Positions 1-9,791 of a DNA stretch of 64,000 nt are shown here, piece by piece. The stretch is from Pseudomonas oryzagri (GTDB lineage Bacteria; Pseudomonadota; Gammaproteobacteria; Pseudomonadales; Pseudomonadaceae), in assembly GCF_020831405.1 (NCBI RefSeq), contig NZ_JAJHPU010000003.1:62001-126000 (forward strand), written 5' to 3'. How positions within the stretch are numbered: the first letter of the stretch is position 1; every line of letters begins with the position of its first letter. The notes under the pieces are model-generated. The model searched no databases. It had not been told where the DNA came from and saw only the letters and a list, made by a program, of their open reading frames with translations. Both the position numbers and the translations under genes were made by a program.

Positions 1-1044
1 ACCCACGGCTTCACCGTGGACGAGAACGGTCGCAAGATGTCCAAGTCGCTGGGCAACGTCATCGCCCCGCAGGAGATCACCGACAGCATGGGCGCCGACA
101 TCCTGCGCCTGTGGGTGGCCTCCACCGACTATTCCGGCGAGATGGCGGTATCCAAGCAGATTCTCCAGCGCAGCGCCGACGCCTACCGGCGGATCCGCAA
201 CACCATGCGCTTCCTGCTTTCCAACCTGAGCGGCTTCGATCCGGCCACCGACCTGCTGCCGCCCTCGCAGATGCTGGCGCTGGATCGCTGGGCGGTGGAC
301 GCCGCTGCGCAGCTGCAGGGCGAGCTGACCGAGGCCTACGAGCAGTTCCGCTTCTGGAACGTCTACTCGCGCGTGCACAACTTCTGCGTGCAGGAGCTGG
401 GCGGCTTCTATCTCGACATCATCAAGGACCGCCAGTACACCACCGATGCCGACAGCGTGGCGCGCCGCTCCTGCCAGAGCGCGCTGTTCCACATCGCCGA
501 GGCCCTGGTGCGCTGGATCGCGCCGATCCTCGCCTTCACCGCCGAGGAAATCTGGCAGTACCTGCCGGGCGAGCGCAACGAGTCGGTGTTCCTCAATACC
601 TGGTACGAGGGTCTGTTCGAGCTGGACGCCGGCGAAGAGCTGGGGCGCGAGTTCTGGGCCGAGGTGATGGCGGTCAAGGCCGCGGTCAACAAGGAGCTGG
701 AGAACCAGCGCAATGCCAAGACCATCGGCGGCAACCTGCAGGCCGAGGTCACTCTGTTCGCCGAGGAGACGCTGGCCGCGAAGCTGGCCAAGCTGGGCGA
801 CGAACTGCGCTTTGTGCTGATCACTTCCTATGCCACCCTGGCACCGCTGGGCGAAGCTTCGGTCGAGGCGGTCGACAGCGATGTCGCCGGTCTCAAGCTG
901 CGCGTGCTCAAGTCGACGCATGCCAAGTGCACCCGCTGCTGGCACTTCCGCGAGGACGTCGGTGCGCACGCCGAGCATCCGGAACTGTGCGGTCGCTGTG
1001 TGGACAACGTCGGTGGCACCGGTGAGGTGCGTCGGCATGCGTGA
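1..1044 (+). CDS. ileS: Isoleucyl-tRNA synthetase, C-terminal part (5' end outside window)
   Basis: Class I aminoacyl-tRNA synthetase that charges tRNA-Ile in the cytoplasm. The visible 347 residues are the C-terminal part: the KMSKS loop is at residues 12-16 of the fragment, followed by the helical anticodon-binding domain, and the protein ends in a zinc ribbon with cysteines at about 310, 313, 330 and 333 (CTRCW and CGRC). The reading frame is open from the first base, so the gene starts upstream of the window. Its stop overlaps the lspA start by 8 bases, which indicates one transcript, as in other gammaproteobacteria where ileS-lspA is conserved. Confidence 0.97.
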   Translation, partial: THGFTVDENGRKMSKSLGNVIAPQEITDSMGADILRLWVASTDYSGEMAVSKQILQRSADAYRRIRNTMRFLLSNLSGFDPATDLLPPSQMLALDRWAVDAAAQLQGELTEAYEQFRFWNVYSRVHNFCVQELGGFYLDIIKDRQYTTDADSVARRSCQSALFHIAEALVRWIAPILAFTAEEIWQYLPGERNESVFLNTWYEGLFELDAGEELGREFWAEVMAVKAAVNKELENQRNAKTIGGNLQAEVTLFAEETLAAKLAKLGDELRFVLITSYATLAPLGEASVEAVDSDVAGLKLRVLKSTHAKCTRCWHFREDVGAHAEHPELCGRCVDNVGGTGEVRRHA

Positions 1045-1549
1045 GACCGCCGGGCGCTTCGGCGCCCTGCCGTGGTTGTGGTTGAGCATGATCGTCTTCG
1101 TGCTCGACCAGCTGACCAAGCTGCACTTCGAGAGCAGCCTGCGCCTGTACCAGCAGATCGAAGTCATCCCCAATCTGTTCAGCTGGACGCTGGCCTACAA
1201 CACTGGCGCTGCCTTCAGCTTCCTCGCCGACCACGACGGCTGGCAGCGCTGGCTTTTCGCACTGATCGCCATCGGCGTCAGCGCCGTGCTGGTGGTCTGG
1301 CTCAAGCGCCTGCCGCGGCGCGGCCAGGGCTGGCTGGCGCTGGGCCTGGCGCTGGTGCTGGGCGGTGCGCTGGGCAACCTGTTCGACCGCGTGGCCTACG
1401 GTCACGTGATCGACTTCATCCTGGTTCATTGGCAGAACCGCTGGTATTTCCCGGCCTTCAACGTCGCCGACTGCGCCATCAGCGTCGGCGCCGTGTTGCT
1501 GGCCCTGGACATGTTCAAATCCGAGAAAAGCGGAGACCGCAATGACTGA
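1037..1549 (+). CDS. lspA: Lipoprotein signal peptidase II
   Basis: Inner-membrane aspartyl protease that removes the signal peptide from diacylated prolipoproteins. The 170-residue product has four hydrophobic segments (about 11-27, 72-90, 98-115, 139-160) and both conserved catalytic regions: GNLFDRV followed by Asp126 (VIDF) and the NVADC motif with Asp145. The start at 1037 lies inside the ileS end and gives the expected family length; a longer upstream reading would add unrelated residues. It overlaps fkpB by 8 bases, so ileS, lspA and fkpB look translationally coupled. Confidence 0.96.
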   Translation: MRETAGRFGALPWLWLSMIVFVLDQLTKLHFESSLRLYQQIEVIPNLFSWTLAYNTGAAFSFLADHDGWQRWLFALIAIGVSAVLVVWLKRLPRRGQGWLALGLALVLGGALGNLFDRVAYGHVIDFILVHWQNRWYFPAFNVADCAISVGAVLLALDMFKSEKSGDRND

Positions 1550-1979
1550 ACAGCGCATCGGTGCCGATCGCCAGGTAACCCTGCACTTCGCCATCAAGCT
1601 CGAGTCGGGCGACGTGGTCGACAGCACCTTCGACAAGCAGCCGGCCACCTTCAAGGTCGGCGACGGCAACCTGCTGCCCGGTTTCGAGCAAGCACTCTAC
1701 GGCCTCAAGGCCGGCGACAAGCGCTCGATCGCCATCGAGCCGGAGCACGGCTTTGGTCAGCCGAACCCGCAGAACGTGCAGATCATGCCGCGTGGTAACT
1801 TCGAGGGCATGGAGCTATCCGAAGGCCTGCTGATCATCTTCAACGATGCCGCCAACGCCGAGTTGCCGGGCGTGGTCAAGCAGTTCAACGCCGACCAGGT
1901 CACCATCGACTTCAACCACCCGCTGGCCGGCAAGCGCCTGACCTTCGACGTGGAAATCGTCGACGTGCAGCCGGTCTGA
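1542..1979 (+). CDS. fkpB: FKBP-type peptidyl-prolyl cis-trans isomerase (SlpA/FkpB type)
   Basis: Small cytoplasmic prolyl isomerase and folding helper of 145 residues. The FKBP core starts at once (VTLHFAIKLESGDVVDSTF) and carries the GFEQALYGLKAGDK stretch and EHGFG motif; the middle holds the insert-in-flap typical of SlyD/SlpA proteins. It has no His-rich tail, so it fits FkpB (SlpA) rather than SlyD. The ATG overlaps the lspA end. The position between lspA and ispH matches the known gammaproteobacterial order. A 169-base gap with a palindromic repeat separates it from ispH. Confidence 0.93.
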   Translation: MTEQRIGADRQVTLHFAIKLESGDVVDSTFDKQPATFKVGDGNLLPGFEQALYGLKAGDKRSIAIEPEHGFGQPNPQNVQIMPRGNFEGMELSEGLLIIFNDAANAELPGVVKQFNADQVTIDFNHPLAGKRLTFDVEIVDVQPV

Positions 1980-1993
1980 TTGCTTTCCTGTAA

Positions 1994-2025
1994 GGTGGGT
2001 TAGCGGCGTAGCGCCATAACTCACC
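1994..2025. repeat. Dispersed palindromic repeat (GGTGGGTTA family)
   Basis: An imperfect palindrome beginning GGTGGGTTAGCGGCG and ending CGCCATAACTCACC lies in the fkpB-ispH gap. The same pattern (GGTGGGTTA ... TAACCCACC) returns three times near 27.3-27.5 kb, so this is a dispersed extragenic element rather than a gene-specific terminator; there is no T-run after it. Confidence 0.6.
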
Positions 2026-2148
2026 AGCGGAGGCCGTGAGCTCTCCGGATCGTAGTTTGATAACCACGCGGCGTTATCCACCGTTATCCCGGAAGACCGC
2101 CAGGTTTTCCGCCTGCTTCAACCTTCAATGCGCGTGCCGAGACCAGCC

Positions 2149-3096
2149 ATGCAAATCACCCTCGCCAACCCCCGTGGCTTCTGCGCCGGTGTCGATCGTG
2201 CGATCGAGATCGTCAATCGTGCTCTCGACGTGTTCGGTCCGCCGATCTACGTGCGCCACGAGGTCGTGCACAACAAGTTCGTGGTCGAGGGCCTGCGTGA
2301 GCGTGGTGCCATTTTCGTCGAGGAGCTCGATCAGGTGCCGGACGACGTCATCGTCATCTTCAGCGCCCATGGGGTATCCCAGGCAGTGCGCGACGAGGCG
2401 GCGCGCCGCGGTCTCAAGGTGTTCGACGCCACCTGCCCGCTGGTCACCAAGGTTCATCTGGAAGTGGCGCGCTATAGCCGTGATGGCCAGGAGTGCATCC
2501 TCATCGGTCATGCCGGCCACCCTGAAGTGGAAGGCACCATGGGCCAGTACGACACCCGCAACGGCGGCGCCATCTACCTGGTCGAGGACGAAGAGGATGT
2601 CGCCGGGCTCGAGGTGCGTAACCCGGAGGCTCTGTCCTACGTCACCCAGACCACCCTGTCGATGGACGACACCTCCAAGGTGATCGACGCCCTGCGTGCC
2701 CGCTTCCCGGCCATCCAGGGACCACGCAAGAGCGACATCTGCTACGCCACACAGAACCGCCAGGACGCGGTCAAACAGTTGGCTGAGGATTGCGATCTGC
2801 TATTGGTGGTCGGTAGTCCCAACAGTTCCAACTCCAACCGCCTGCGCGAGCTGGCCGAGCGCATGGACACCCCGGCATATCTGATCGACGGCGCCGAAGA
2901 TCTCCAGCGCACTTGGTTCGACGGCAAGCAGAAGATCGGCATCACCGCCGGCGCCTCCGCCCCGGAAGTGCTGGTGCAGGGCGTAATTGCGCGCCTGCGC
3001 GAGTGGGGCGCCGCTGAACTGGTCGAACTGGATGGCCGGGCGGAGAACGTCACCTTTTCCATGCCCAAGGAATTGCGGGTGGTGCAGGAGGATTGA
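2149..3096 (+). CDS. ispH: 4-hydroxy-3-methylbut-2-enyl diphosphate reductase
   Basis: Iron-sulfur enzyme of the last step of the MEP isoprenoid pathway, turning HMBPP into IPP and DMAPP. The 315-residue product has the three cluster cysteines (Cys12 in GFCAG, Cys96 in ATCPLV, Cys198 in DICYAT), substrate-binding histidines at 41, 74 and 124 and the catalytic HPE (Glu126). The start at 2149 ([14 protein letters not shown]) matches homologues; an in-frame ATG at 2128 would add seven residues. Neither start has a strong Shine-Dalgarno sequence. It ends 9 bases before the convergent fimT gene. Confidence 0.96.
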   Translation: MQITLANPRGFCAGVDRAIEIVNRALDVFGPPIYVRHEVVHNKFVVEGLRERGAIFVEELDQVPDDVIVIFSAHGVSQAVRDEAARRGLKVFDATCPLVTKVHLEVARYSRDGQECILIGHAGHPEVEGTMGQYDTRNGGAIYLVEDEEDVAGLEVRNPEALSYVTQTTLSMDDTSKVIDALRARFPAIQGPRKSDICYATQNRQDAVKQLAEDCDLLLVVGSPNSSNSNRLRELAERMDTPAYLIDGAEDLQRTWFDGKQKIGITAGASAPEVLVQGVIARLREWGAAELVELDGRAENVTFSMPKELRVVQED

Positions 3097-3105
3097 GCAG
3101 CTTCC

Positions 3106-3630
3106 TCAGCAACTCCCAGCTGCCTCAATGACCGTACGCATGCGCCCGCTGGGTGCGAGCACCAGCTTGCGCACTGCCTGCTGCCCGTCGCTGTGGCACA
3201 GGGTGATGGTGCCGGCCTGGAAGGCACCGGTCAGTAGCTTGGCTTCACCACTGGGCGTATAGCGTACGTAGCGGCTGACTGGGGTGTTGCCGGCGATGCG
3301 CACGCCGCTGGCGATGCTGTCGCTGACCAGCAGCTGTAGCTCGCCGCTGCCCTGCATGCCGTCACCATCCTGATCGACGAAGACCTGCCACCCGTTCGCC
3401 CAGTCTTCGTCGACCCTGGCAATGATCACCGCTCGCTGGCGGGTGATGGCCTCCTGGCGGGCGAGGAGAAATGCGCTGGCGAGATCGATGCTTGCGCCAC
3501 GCACTTGCTGGGCGTGCACCATTTGAATCAGGCTCGGGCCGGCCAAGCCGCTGAGGATGGCGAGCAGCGCCAGCGTCACCAAGGCTTCGATCAGCGTGAA
3601 GCCGCGATTGCGATCAGACAAGGCATCCAT
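3106..3630 (-). CDS. fimT: FimT/GspH-type prepilin
   Basis: Type IV pilus minor pilin of the GspH/FimT family, 174 residues. The prepilin leader is short (cleavage after Gly10, RNRG|FTLIEA) with Glu at +5 and a hydrophobic helix of about 20 residues; PilD-type peptidase would cut and N-methylate it. The C-terminal half carries the usual GspH beta pattern, including a Ca-like DQDGDG loop and a late cysteine (SC end). It is transcribed opposite to the minor pilin operon that follows, with a 345-base gap between the two starts, whereas P. aeruginosa keeps fimT in line with fimU-pilVWXY (from memory). It could equally be called a second fimU-like pilin. Confidence 0.85.
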   Translation of the reverse strand: MDALSDRNRGFTLIEALVTLALLAILSGLAGPSLIQMVHAQQVRGASIDLASAFLLARQEAITRQRAVIIARVDEDWANGWQVFVDQDGDGMQGSGELQLLVSDSIASGVRIAGNTPVSRYVRYTPSGEAKLLTGAFQAGTITLCHSDGQQAVRKLVLAPSGRMRTVIEAAGSC

Positions 3631-3975
3631 GCGCGCTGTCCTATAGAGATCCCGCGTCCGGCGGGCAATGCGCGAAGGCTAACCAAACTTTCTTTCTTCC
3701 GCCCACAAGCGCATTTCCGAGTGTCGCGGAAATTTGCGCTACTTCACAGCTGCTAGCCGGCCAATACGGGAAATGCACCAGTTGTCGACTGTGTGCTCAC
3801 CTTTGCACCAGAGGGATGTAATCATCCGCGACACAACGCTGGAAGGTGCGTCTGCCCCAGGTCAACCGCAACGATGGGTGAGCCGCGATAATGCAGTTGA
3901 GTGCAAGAGACCGCCCAGCTCCGGGGCAGACTGGCAAGCAAACATAGTCGAACGAAATACGTGGAAGGTGGCGCA
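3631..3975. promoter_or_regulatory. Divergent promoter region between fimT and pilE
   Basis: These 345 bases separate the two divergent pilin genes and must hold both promoters. The stretch is less GC-rich than its surroundings. I see no convincing sigma-70 pair or sigma-54 site and no RNA gene. A short open frame running from 3734 into pilE has no ribosome site or family resemblance and is not called. Confidence 0.4.
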
Positions 3976-4368
3976 GTGGAACGAAACAGACAGCGTGGGT
4001 TCACCCTTATCGAGCTGATGATCACCGTGGTAATCGTCGGCATTCTGGCGGCCATTGCCTGGCCGAGCTACCAGCAGTATGTCCTCCGTGGCCATCGTGC
4101 GGCAGCGCAGGCGGAGATGATGGATATCGCCAACCGCCAGCAGCAGTACTTGTTGGCCAATCGCAGTTATGCGAGCAAGACCCAGCTGGAAGCTGCCGGC
4201 TATGCGTTGCCTAGCGATGTCAGCAGCCGCTACAGCTACGACATCACCTTGGGTACGGGATCCTTGCCGACTTTTACCATCGATTTCACCGCTATTGGCG
4301 CTCAAGCCAATGATGGCGATCTGGCCTTGACCAGCGAAGGGCTCAAGACTCCGTCAGGGAAGTGGTAA
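3976..4368 (+). CDS. pilE: Type IV pilus minor pilin PilE
   Basis: Prepilin of 130 residues that enters the pilus fibre or tip complex. The leader VERNRQRG is followed by [20 protein letters not shown], the classic N-methylation helix with Glu+5; the rest fits the PilE/ComP-like minor pilins (YLLANRSYA motif, short C-terminal strand region) and lacks a disulfide pair. I take GTG at 3976 because GGAAGG lies just upstream and it gives a normal short leader; an ATG at 3901 would add 25 residues with no support. It is the first gene of a run in which each gene abuts or overlaps the next (pilE-pilV-pilW-pilX-pilY1-fimU). Confidence 0.88.
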   Translation: MERNRQRGFTLIELMITVVIVGILAAIAWPSYQQYVLRGHRAAAQAEMMDIANRQQQYLLANRSYASKTQLEAAGYALPSDVSSRYSYDITLGTGSLPTFTIDFTAIGAQANDGDLALTSEGLKTPSGKW

Positions 4369-4370
4369 GT

Positions 4371-4946
4371 ATGCGGCGCACACCTGATTCCCACCGGCAG
4401 AGCGGTGTATCGCTGATCGAAGTGATGGTGACCCTCCTCATTCTTTCCATTGGGCTGCTGGGGGTCGCCGGCCTGCAGTCGCGGCTGCAGCTGTCCGAAA
4501 TGGAGGCCTATCAGCGTTCCCAAGCACTGTTGTTACTCAACGATATGGCCAACCGCATCGCGGCCAATCGAAGCAGTGCAGCGGACTATGTAACGGGAAC
4601 CAGTTCCTCGCTTGGCGTCGGTACCTCCAGTTGCACCACTAGCTCCACCGTCAGAGTGGATATCGACCAAAGTGAGTGGTGCACGGCATTGCAGGGCGCA
4701 GCGGAAAGCATCGCCAGTGGAGGAAGCTCGACTCAGGTCGGGGCCATGGTAGGCGCGCGCGGCTGTGTCGAGGATATCGGCGACAACCAATACATGGTCA
4801 CTGTTGCCTGGCAGGGAATGGGGCCGATTTCTGCTCCACCCGCCAGTGTTGCCTGTGGCTCCGGACAATATAACAGCGGCTCGGCCTGCATTAATGATCT
4901 GTGCCGGCGAGTAGTGACCACTATTGTGCGAGTGGCTGATCTATGA
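4371..4946 (+). CDS. pilV: Type IV pilus minor pilin/modification protein PilV
   Basis: Minor pilin of 191 residues. The leader ends at Gly13 (SHRQSG) before VSLIEVMVTLLILSIGLLG, with Glu+5; the GLLGVAGLQ continuation is characteristic of PilV. The body is rich in Ser and Thr and has six cysteines. ATG 4371 follows GGGAAGTGG; a GTG at 4362 overlapping the pilE stop is possible and adds three residues. PilV belongs to the priming complex with PilW, PilX, PilE and FimU that starts pilus assembly and carries PilY1. Confidence 0.88.
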   Translation: MRRTPDSHRQSGVSLIEVMVTLLILSIGLLGVAGLQSRLQLSEMEAYQRSQALLLLNDMANRIAANRSSAADYVTGTSSSLGVGTSSCTTSSTVRVDIDQSEWCTALQGAAESIASGGSSTQVGAMVGARGCVEDIGDNQYMVTVAWQGMGPISAPPASVACGSGQYNSGSACINDLCRRVVTTIVRVADL

Positions 4947-4972
4947 GTGACCGGGTGAGGAAGGGGCGCGTC

Positions 4973-6127
4973 ATGCGTCAATCATCGTCGAAACAGTTTG
5001 CCCAGGCCGGCTTTAGTCTGATCGAACTCATGGTGGCATCCGTAGTGGGGCTACTGATAATGGCTGCCATATTGACATTATATCTCAATATAGCGCGCAC
5101 AAATGATGAGATGGCAAAGACCAATGTTCTGGCTGAGAACGGTCGTCTCGCGATTCAATTGCTGGCAAACGATATTGCGCACGCCGGGTTTTGGGGTGGC
5201 TACATTCCGGATTTTGACGACTGGACTGTGAGTACGACGCCGACGGCAATTCCCACCGGAATTCCCCAGCCGTGCCTGGCTTACTCGTCCTGGACGTCAT
5301 CTGTTCGTACCAATCGTCTGGGTATCGCGATTCAAACACACAGCTCGGTTCCCACGGGCTGCAGCGGCGTTATCACCAACCAAAAGAGCAATACCGATAT
5401 TCTGGTTGTCCGGCATGCCGAAACCTGCGAGGCCGGAGCGACGGGATGCGTTTCGACAGGAGTCGATTCCAAGCTGTATTTCCAGGCATCGCGTTGCGAC
5501 GACTCGACTGTCGATACGTCGGAATATGTGCTGGCCACAAGTGGACATAACCTCCATGAACGCGATTGCACGACCTTGGCGCCGAAAAGAAAGTATGTCT
5601 CGCACCTCTACTATGTGCGCGATTATGCGGTGACGAGCGGCGACGGCATTCCCACCCTCGTACGCTCCGAGTTCGATCTCGCGAGTGGTGCGGTCACCGC
5701 CCAAGCGCCGGTTGCCCTAATCGAGGGTGTCGAGGGCTTCCGCGTCGAACTGGGCGTGGATCGGGTGAGCGCGAATGCGACGGACATCATAAGCGATGCC
5801 GATCCTGATAATCGCTACAGCGCGGCGATCGCCTGGGTTGATAGCACGACCAAGGCGACCCCGGTCAATCGTGGCGACGGTGCAGCCGATGAATTTGTCC
5901 ATTGCACCGGCTCTACCGATTGTCCAGTCGACAAGCTGGTAAACGTGGTGGCGGTGAAGCTGCATCTGCTGGTGCGTAGCTCGGCCAGCACAGCCGGCCA
6001 TGTGGACAATAAAACCTACACCTTGGGCGGACAGACGATCGCTGCTGCCAATGATGGCTTCAAACGCCATGTCTTTTCCACCGTGGTACGTCTTAACAAT
6101 GTTTCTAGTAGAAGGGCGACGCCATGA
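4973..6127 (+). CDS. pilW: Type IV pilus minor pilin PilW
   Basis: Large minor pilin, 384 residues from ATG 4973, which follows a strong GAGGAAGGGG. An in-frame ATG at 4943 overlapping the pilV stop (ATGA) would lengthen the leader by ten residues and cannot be excluded. The N-terminus is a prepilin signal (AQAG|FSLIELMVASVVGLLIMA) and the rest resembles PilW: NEMAKTN-like helix, ENGRLAIQLLANDIAHAGFWG, several Cys pairs and a C-terminal VVRLNN segment. PilW bridges the pilin complex and PilY1 in the fibre tip model. Codon use around 5.0-5.6 kb is less GC-biased than in housekeeping neighbours, as is common for pilus genes. Confidence 0.88.
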   Translation: MRQSSSKQFAQAGFSLIELMVASVVGLLIMAAILTLYLNIARTNDEMAKTNVLAENGRLAIQLLANDIAHAGFWGGYIPDFDDWTVSTTPTAIPTGIPQPCLAYSSWTSSVRTNRLGIAIQTHSSVPTGCSGVITNQKSNTDILVVRHAETCEAGATGCVSTGVDSKLYFQASRCDDSTVDTSEYVLATSGHNLHERDCTTLAPKRKYVSHLYYVRDYAVTSGDGIPTLVRSEFDLASGAVTAQAPVALIEGVEGFRVELGVDRVSANATDIISDADPDNRYSAAIAWVDSTTKATPVNRGDGAADEFVHCTGSTDCPVDKLVNVVAVKLHLLVRSSASTAGHVDNKTYTLGGQTIAAANDGFKRHVFSTVVRLNNVSSRRATP

Positions 6128-6621
6128 TCAAGCAATTAACTGCTCCTCGGCAGCGCGGGGCGACTCTTGTGGTAGGTCTGATCATGCTGCTGCTCTTCAC
6201 CTTGCTGGTTGCCAGCGCCTTCACCCTCAGTTCGACCAACCTCAAGGCCGTCGGCAATATGCAGGCTCGTGACGAGGTCATGGCGGCGGCGAATATCGCT
6301 ATCGCTCGTCTGTCGGAGTCGCCGTTTACCGACGACCCAGCCGCCGAGTCGATCAATGTGGATATGAACAACGATGGTGCGATCGATTATGTCGTTTCCA
6401 TGGCCGAGCCGGTCTGTTCCGAGGCAGTCGAGGTGCCGGCAACGGTCGAAGGTCTTGAGAGTGGGGTGCGCTCCGGGATCGTCACGCCGGACTCTCAGTG
6501 GAATACGGTGTGGGATATCGAGGCAACAGTCGACGATCCAGTCACCGGAGCGTCGGTGACGGTCAAGACCGGGGTGCGGGTCCTGCTCTCCCAAATTCAA
6601 AAGAATGCCGTGTGCTTGTGA
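6124..6621 (+). CDS. pilX: Type IV pilus minor pilin PilX
   Basis: Minor pilin of 165 residues with a PilX_N-type start: RQRG|ATLVVGLIMLLLFTLLVA. Position +5 is Val instead of the usual Glu, which in tip pilins is thought to allow placement at the end of the fibre. The body has the conserved AANIAIARL helix and few cysteines. The ATG overlaps the pilW stop by four bases, so translation is coupled. It is followed after 23 bases by pilY1. Confidence 0.85.
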   Translation: MIKQLTAPRQRGATLVVGLIMLLLFTLLVASAFTLSSTNLKAVGNMQARDEVMAAANIAIARLSESPFTDDPAAESINVDMNNDGAIDYVVSMAEPVCSEAVEVPATVEGLESGVRSGIVTPDSQWNTVWDIEATVDDPVTGASVTVKTGVRVLLSQIQKNAVCL

Positions 6622-6644
6622 TTGGGCCATTTCCAGGGGAAATC

Positions 6645-9600
6645 ATGAAACCTACAATTCTGCGGTTTTTGGTGGCTGCAGCTGCGCTGGCCACGCAATT
6701 TTCGGCCCAGGCTGAAGACGTTGACCTGTTCGTGTCGCCCGCCACAGGGAGCACGATGAAGCCGAACGTATTGATTATCATGGACAATACCGCCAACTGG
6801 GGGAGTGGCAACAACCCGCAGCCCTTCACCAACGAGAAGAGTGCCTTGGTCAGTGTGCTCGGCGGACTTCCACTCGACAAGTTTCGCGTCGGCCTGATGA
6901 TGTTCGGTGAGACCGGTTCGCCGAACGACACGCGAGACGGCGGTTATGTCCGCGCTGCGCTGCGCCTGATGGATCAGACCAACAGGGCAGCATATGTAAA
7001 CCTAGTGCAGAATCTGAACAGCAACCACGACAAGGGCAACAATCCGGTATACGGCATGGCAATGGCCGAGGCCTACCGCTATTTCGATGGCGGTACCGCC
7101 TATGGCGGCGTGGGCAAGGTCAAGCGCGACTATACCGGCAACGTATTATCCACCACGGGTAACAATGCCGCTGGCAACCCGGCCTATGCAAACTCCAATG
7201 CCGTGTACGCCTTGGCAGGCAACGCCCTGGCAGGAGCGACGGCCACGACTTATACAAATCCGGTCCTTGACGGCTGCCAGCGCAACTTCATCATCTTCCT
7301 CAGCAACGGCTCGGTTTCGAACAACGACAGCGATGCCGTCTCGGATCTGCCGCGCAGCATGCTGATCCAGGCCTACCAGGATGAGGGCGGTTACGATAAC
7401 GCAACGGCTATAGCCAAGTCGGCACGCATCGAGATTTCGCCGACTGGCGAAACCACCAGTACTGCCAACGAGTGGGCCAAGTTCCTCAAGTCAACCTTCC
7501 CGGCATCAATCACCACCTACACGATCGATGTCAACCCGGCCAGCACTGGTCAGGGGCCGGCGCACTCGGCCCTTCTGAAAAGCATGGCGAGCGTCAGTGA
7601 TGGCAAATATTTTGCGGTGACCAATAGCGCGTCGGAGATCATCGCAGCCTTCAATTCCATCCTTTCCGAGATCCAGTCGGTAAACAGCGCTTTCGCTTCG
7701 GTGAGTCTGCCGGTCAGCGTGAATGCTCAAGGTACGTACCTGAACCAGGTGTTCATCGGCATGTTCCGCCCGGATGCGAACTCGCTGCCGCGCTGGGCCG
7801 GCAACCTCAAGCAGTACAAACTCGGTTATTCGGGGGACGAGCTAAAGCTGGTGGACGCCAATGGCAGTGCCGCGATTAACACCTCGACCAACTTCATCAC
7901 CGAGTGTGCGCGCAGCTACTGGACTCCTGAGACTACCGATAGCTACTGGACTTTCAATCCCAAAGGCGAGTGCTTGACCATCGCCAACTCCGACGTTTCC
8001 GATTCGCCAGACGGCGCCGTGGTGGAAAAGGGCGGCCAGGGTTATGGCCTGCGCCATCCCGACACGACCCGAAACGTCCTGACTTGCAGCCCGACCTTTG
8101 CTTCGTGCGACTCGAGTAGCGATAGCCTGACGTCGTTCGATACTGGCAATGCGGATATTACCAGTACCTTGCTGGGGGCGGCGGATAGCACAGAGCGGAC
8201 GAAGTTGATCGATTGGGCGCGCGGTCTGGATGTGAACGATGAGGACACCGATACGGTAACCAACGAAGTGCGGCCGTCAGTGCACGGCGACGTGGTCCAC
8301 TCGCGGCCGGTCGCGGTCAACTACGGCAGCGAGAACTCGCCCAACGTGGTGGTGTTCTATGGCGGTAACGATGGGCTATTGCACGCTATCAACGGTAACC
8401 GCAGTGCCAGTTCCGGAAACTATTCTGCCGGCGAGGAGATGTGGGCGTTCCTGCCGCCGGAGTTCTACGGCAAGATCAAGCGCTTGCGGGACAACACCGG
8501 GTCCGTCAGCTATCTCGGAAGCACCGGCGGCACGCCCAAGGACTATGGGGTCGACGGTGCGGTGACTGCCTACATGGGGCAGGTGGCTGCAGGCGGCAGT
8601 GACAAGGTCCTGATCTATGCCGGCATGCGGCGCGGCGGGCGCGCGTTTTATGCCTTCGACGTGACCACCCCTGCCAGTCCCTCGCTGAAGTGGAAGGTCG
8701 GCTGTCCTAACCTGCTCAACGATACCGATTGCACGTCGGGGTTTGCCGATATCGGCCAGACCTGGTCATCGGCCACCGTGCTGAAGGCTGCGGGATATCA
8801 AGCTACCTCGGGGGCCTCCACTCTGAACAAGCCGATGCTGATCATCGGTGGCGGCTATGACAGATGTGAGGATATCGATAACGGTACCAGCAACAATAAC
8901 TGCACGAGTTCAAGCAAGGGCAAGAAAATCTATGTGCTGGATGCCAATAACGGCGACCTCCTGAAAAGCTTCGACACCGATCGGCCGGTGGTAGCGGATG
9001 TGACCGTGGTGCCGGATAGCAATGGGCTGGCTCGCTATGCCTATGCAGCGGACATGGGTGGCAATATCTACCGCATCACCATCGGCGATGCGGCTCCGGC
9101 GAGTTGGAGCATGGACAAGATCGCCTCGCTGGGCTGCTCGGGTATGAGCAGTTGCTCGGCCAATCGGAAGTTCATGTTCGGCCCGGAAGTAGTGCTCTCA
9201 CAGGGTGTCTACTACTTGCAGATTGGCTCCGGCGATCGGGAGAAGCCCCTGGCTGGCTATACCGCGGCGACCAGCGTAACCAACTATTTCTTCAATATTG
9301 CGGACAAGCCCGGTGACGATGCCTGGCTGGCGGTGGATGATTGTGACGGTGATGGTACGGCCTGCCTGAGCTCGCTACTGAGTATCGGCAGTGGTACGCC
9401 GAGCGCGACCGAACTAGCCAACCATCCGCGTGGCTGGTACCTGGAGCTGGCCAACGATGAGCAGGTGGTGACCTCGGCAGTGACAGTGTTCGGTTATAGC
9501 ACCTTCAATACCCATACGCCGTCAGCGTCCGCAGGTAGCAGCTGCACCAATCTGGGGACCAACAAGAGTTATCGGATCTCCTACCGCGATGCCAGTGGCT

Positions 9601-9791
9601 ACGACGGTGGTGATCGCTACGAAATGCTGGAGGGTGGCGGCCTCTCGCCGTCGCCGGTATCCGGCAATGTCCAGCTCGATGATGATACGGTGGTGCCCTT
9701 CGTTTGTACCTTGGATTGTGATGAGGCAGACCCGAGCTTCAGTTCGCTGACCCAGCCCAAGCGGCATGTCTACTGGAACGTTGAACAATGA
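6645..9791 (+). CDS. pilY1: Type IV pilus tip-associated adhesin PilY1
   Basis: Secreted 1048-residue protein of the pilus tip, involved in pilus extension, adhesion and surface sensing. A Sec signal peptide (about residues 1-24, ending SAQA|ED) is followed by a von Willebrand A-like region (about 30-330) in which the metal site is degenerate (MDNTANWG in place of DxSxS), and then by the C-terminal seven-bladed propeller (about 520-1048) with GGNDGLLHAING, YAADMGGNIYRI and a DDCDGDGTAC acidic loop that may bind calcium. Start 6645 follows AGGGGAAATC. It ends overlapping the next pilin by four bases. The family length of 1000-1200 fits. Confidence 0.93.
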   Translation: MKPTILRFLVAAAALATQFSAQAEDVDLFVSPATGSTMKPNVLIIMDNTANWGSGNNPQPFTNEKSALVSVLGGLPLDKFRVGLMMFGETGSPNDTRDGGYVRAALRLMDQTNRAAYVNLVQNLNSNHDKGNNPVYGMAMAEAYRYFDGGTAYGGVGKVKRDYTGNVLSTTGNNAAGNPAYANSNAVYALAGNALAGATATTYTNPVLDGCQRNFIIFLSNGSVSNNDSDAVSDLPRSMLIQAYQDEGGYDNATAIAKSARIEISPTGETTSTANEWAKFLKSTFPASITTYTIDVNPASTGQGPAHSALLKSMASVSDGKYFAVTNSASEIIAAFNSILSEIQSVNSAFASVSLPVSVNAQGTYLNQVFIGMFRPDANSLPRWAGNLKQYKLGYSGDELKLVDANGSAAINTSTNFITECARSYWTPETTDSYWTFNPKGECLTIANSDVSDSPDGAVVEKGGQGYGLRHPDTTRNVLTCSPTFASCDSSSDSLTSFDTGNADITSTLLGAADSTERTKLIDWARGLDVNDEDTDTVTNEVRPSVHGDVVHSRPVAVNYGSENSPNVVVFYGGNDGLLHAINGNRSASSGNYSAGEEMWAFLPPEFYGKIKRLRDNTGSVSYLGSTGGTPKDYGVDGAVTAYMGQVAAGGSDKVLIYAGMRRGGRAFYAFDVTTPASPSLKWKVGCPNLLNDTDCTSGFADIGQTWSSATVLKAAGYQATSGASTLNKPMLIIGGGYDRCEDIDNGTSNNNCTSSSKGKKIYVLDANNGDLLKSFDTDRPVVADVTVVPDSNGLARYAYAADMGGNIYRITIGDAAPASWSMDKIASLGCSGMSSCSANRKFMFGPEVVLSQGVYYLQIGSGDREKPLAGYTAATSVTNYFFNIADKPGDDAWLAVDDCDGDGTACLSSLLSIGSGTPSATELANHPRGWYLELANDEQVVTSAVTVFGYSTFNTHTPSASAGSSCTNLGTNKSYRISYRDASGYDGGDRYEMLEGGGLSPSPVSGNVQLDDDTVVPFVCTLDCDEADPSFSSLTQPKRHVYWNVEQ

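Noticed and set aside
3734-4018. 94-codon open frame in the fimT-pilE gap
   Set aside because: No ribosome site, overlaps pilE in another frame, composition not protein-like.
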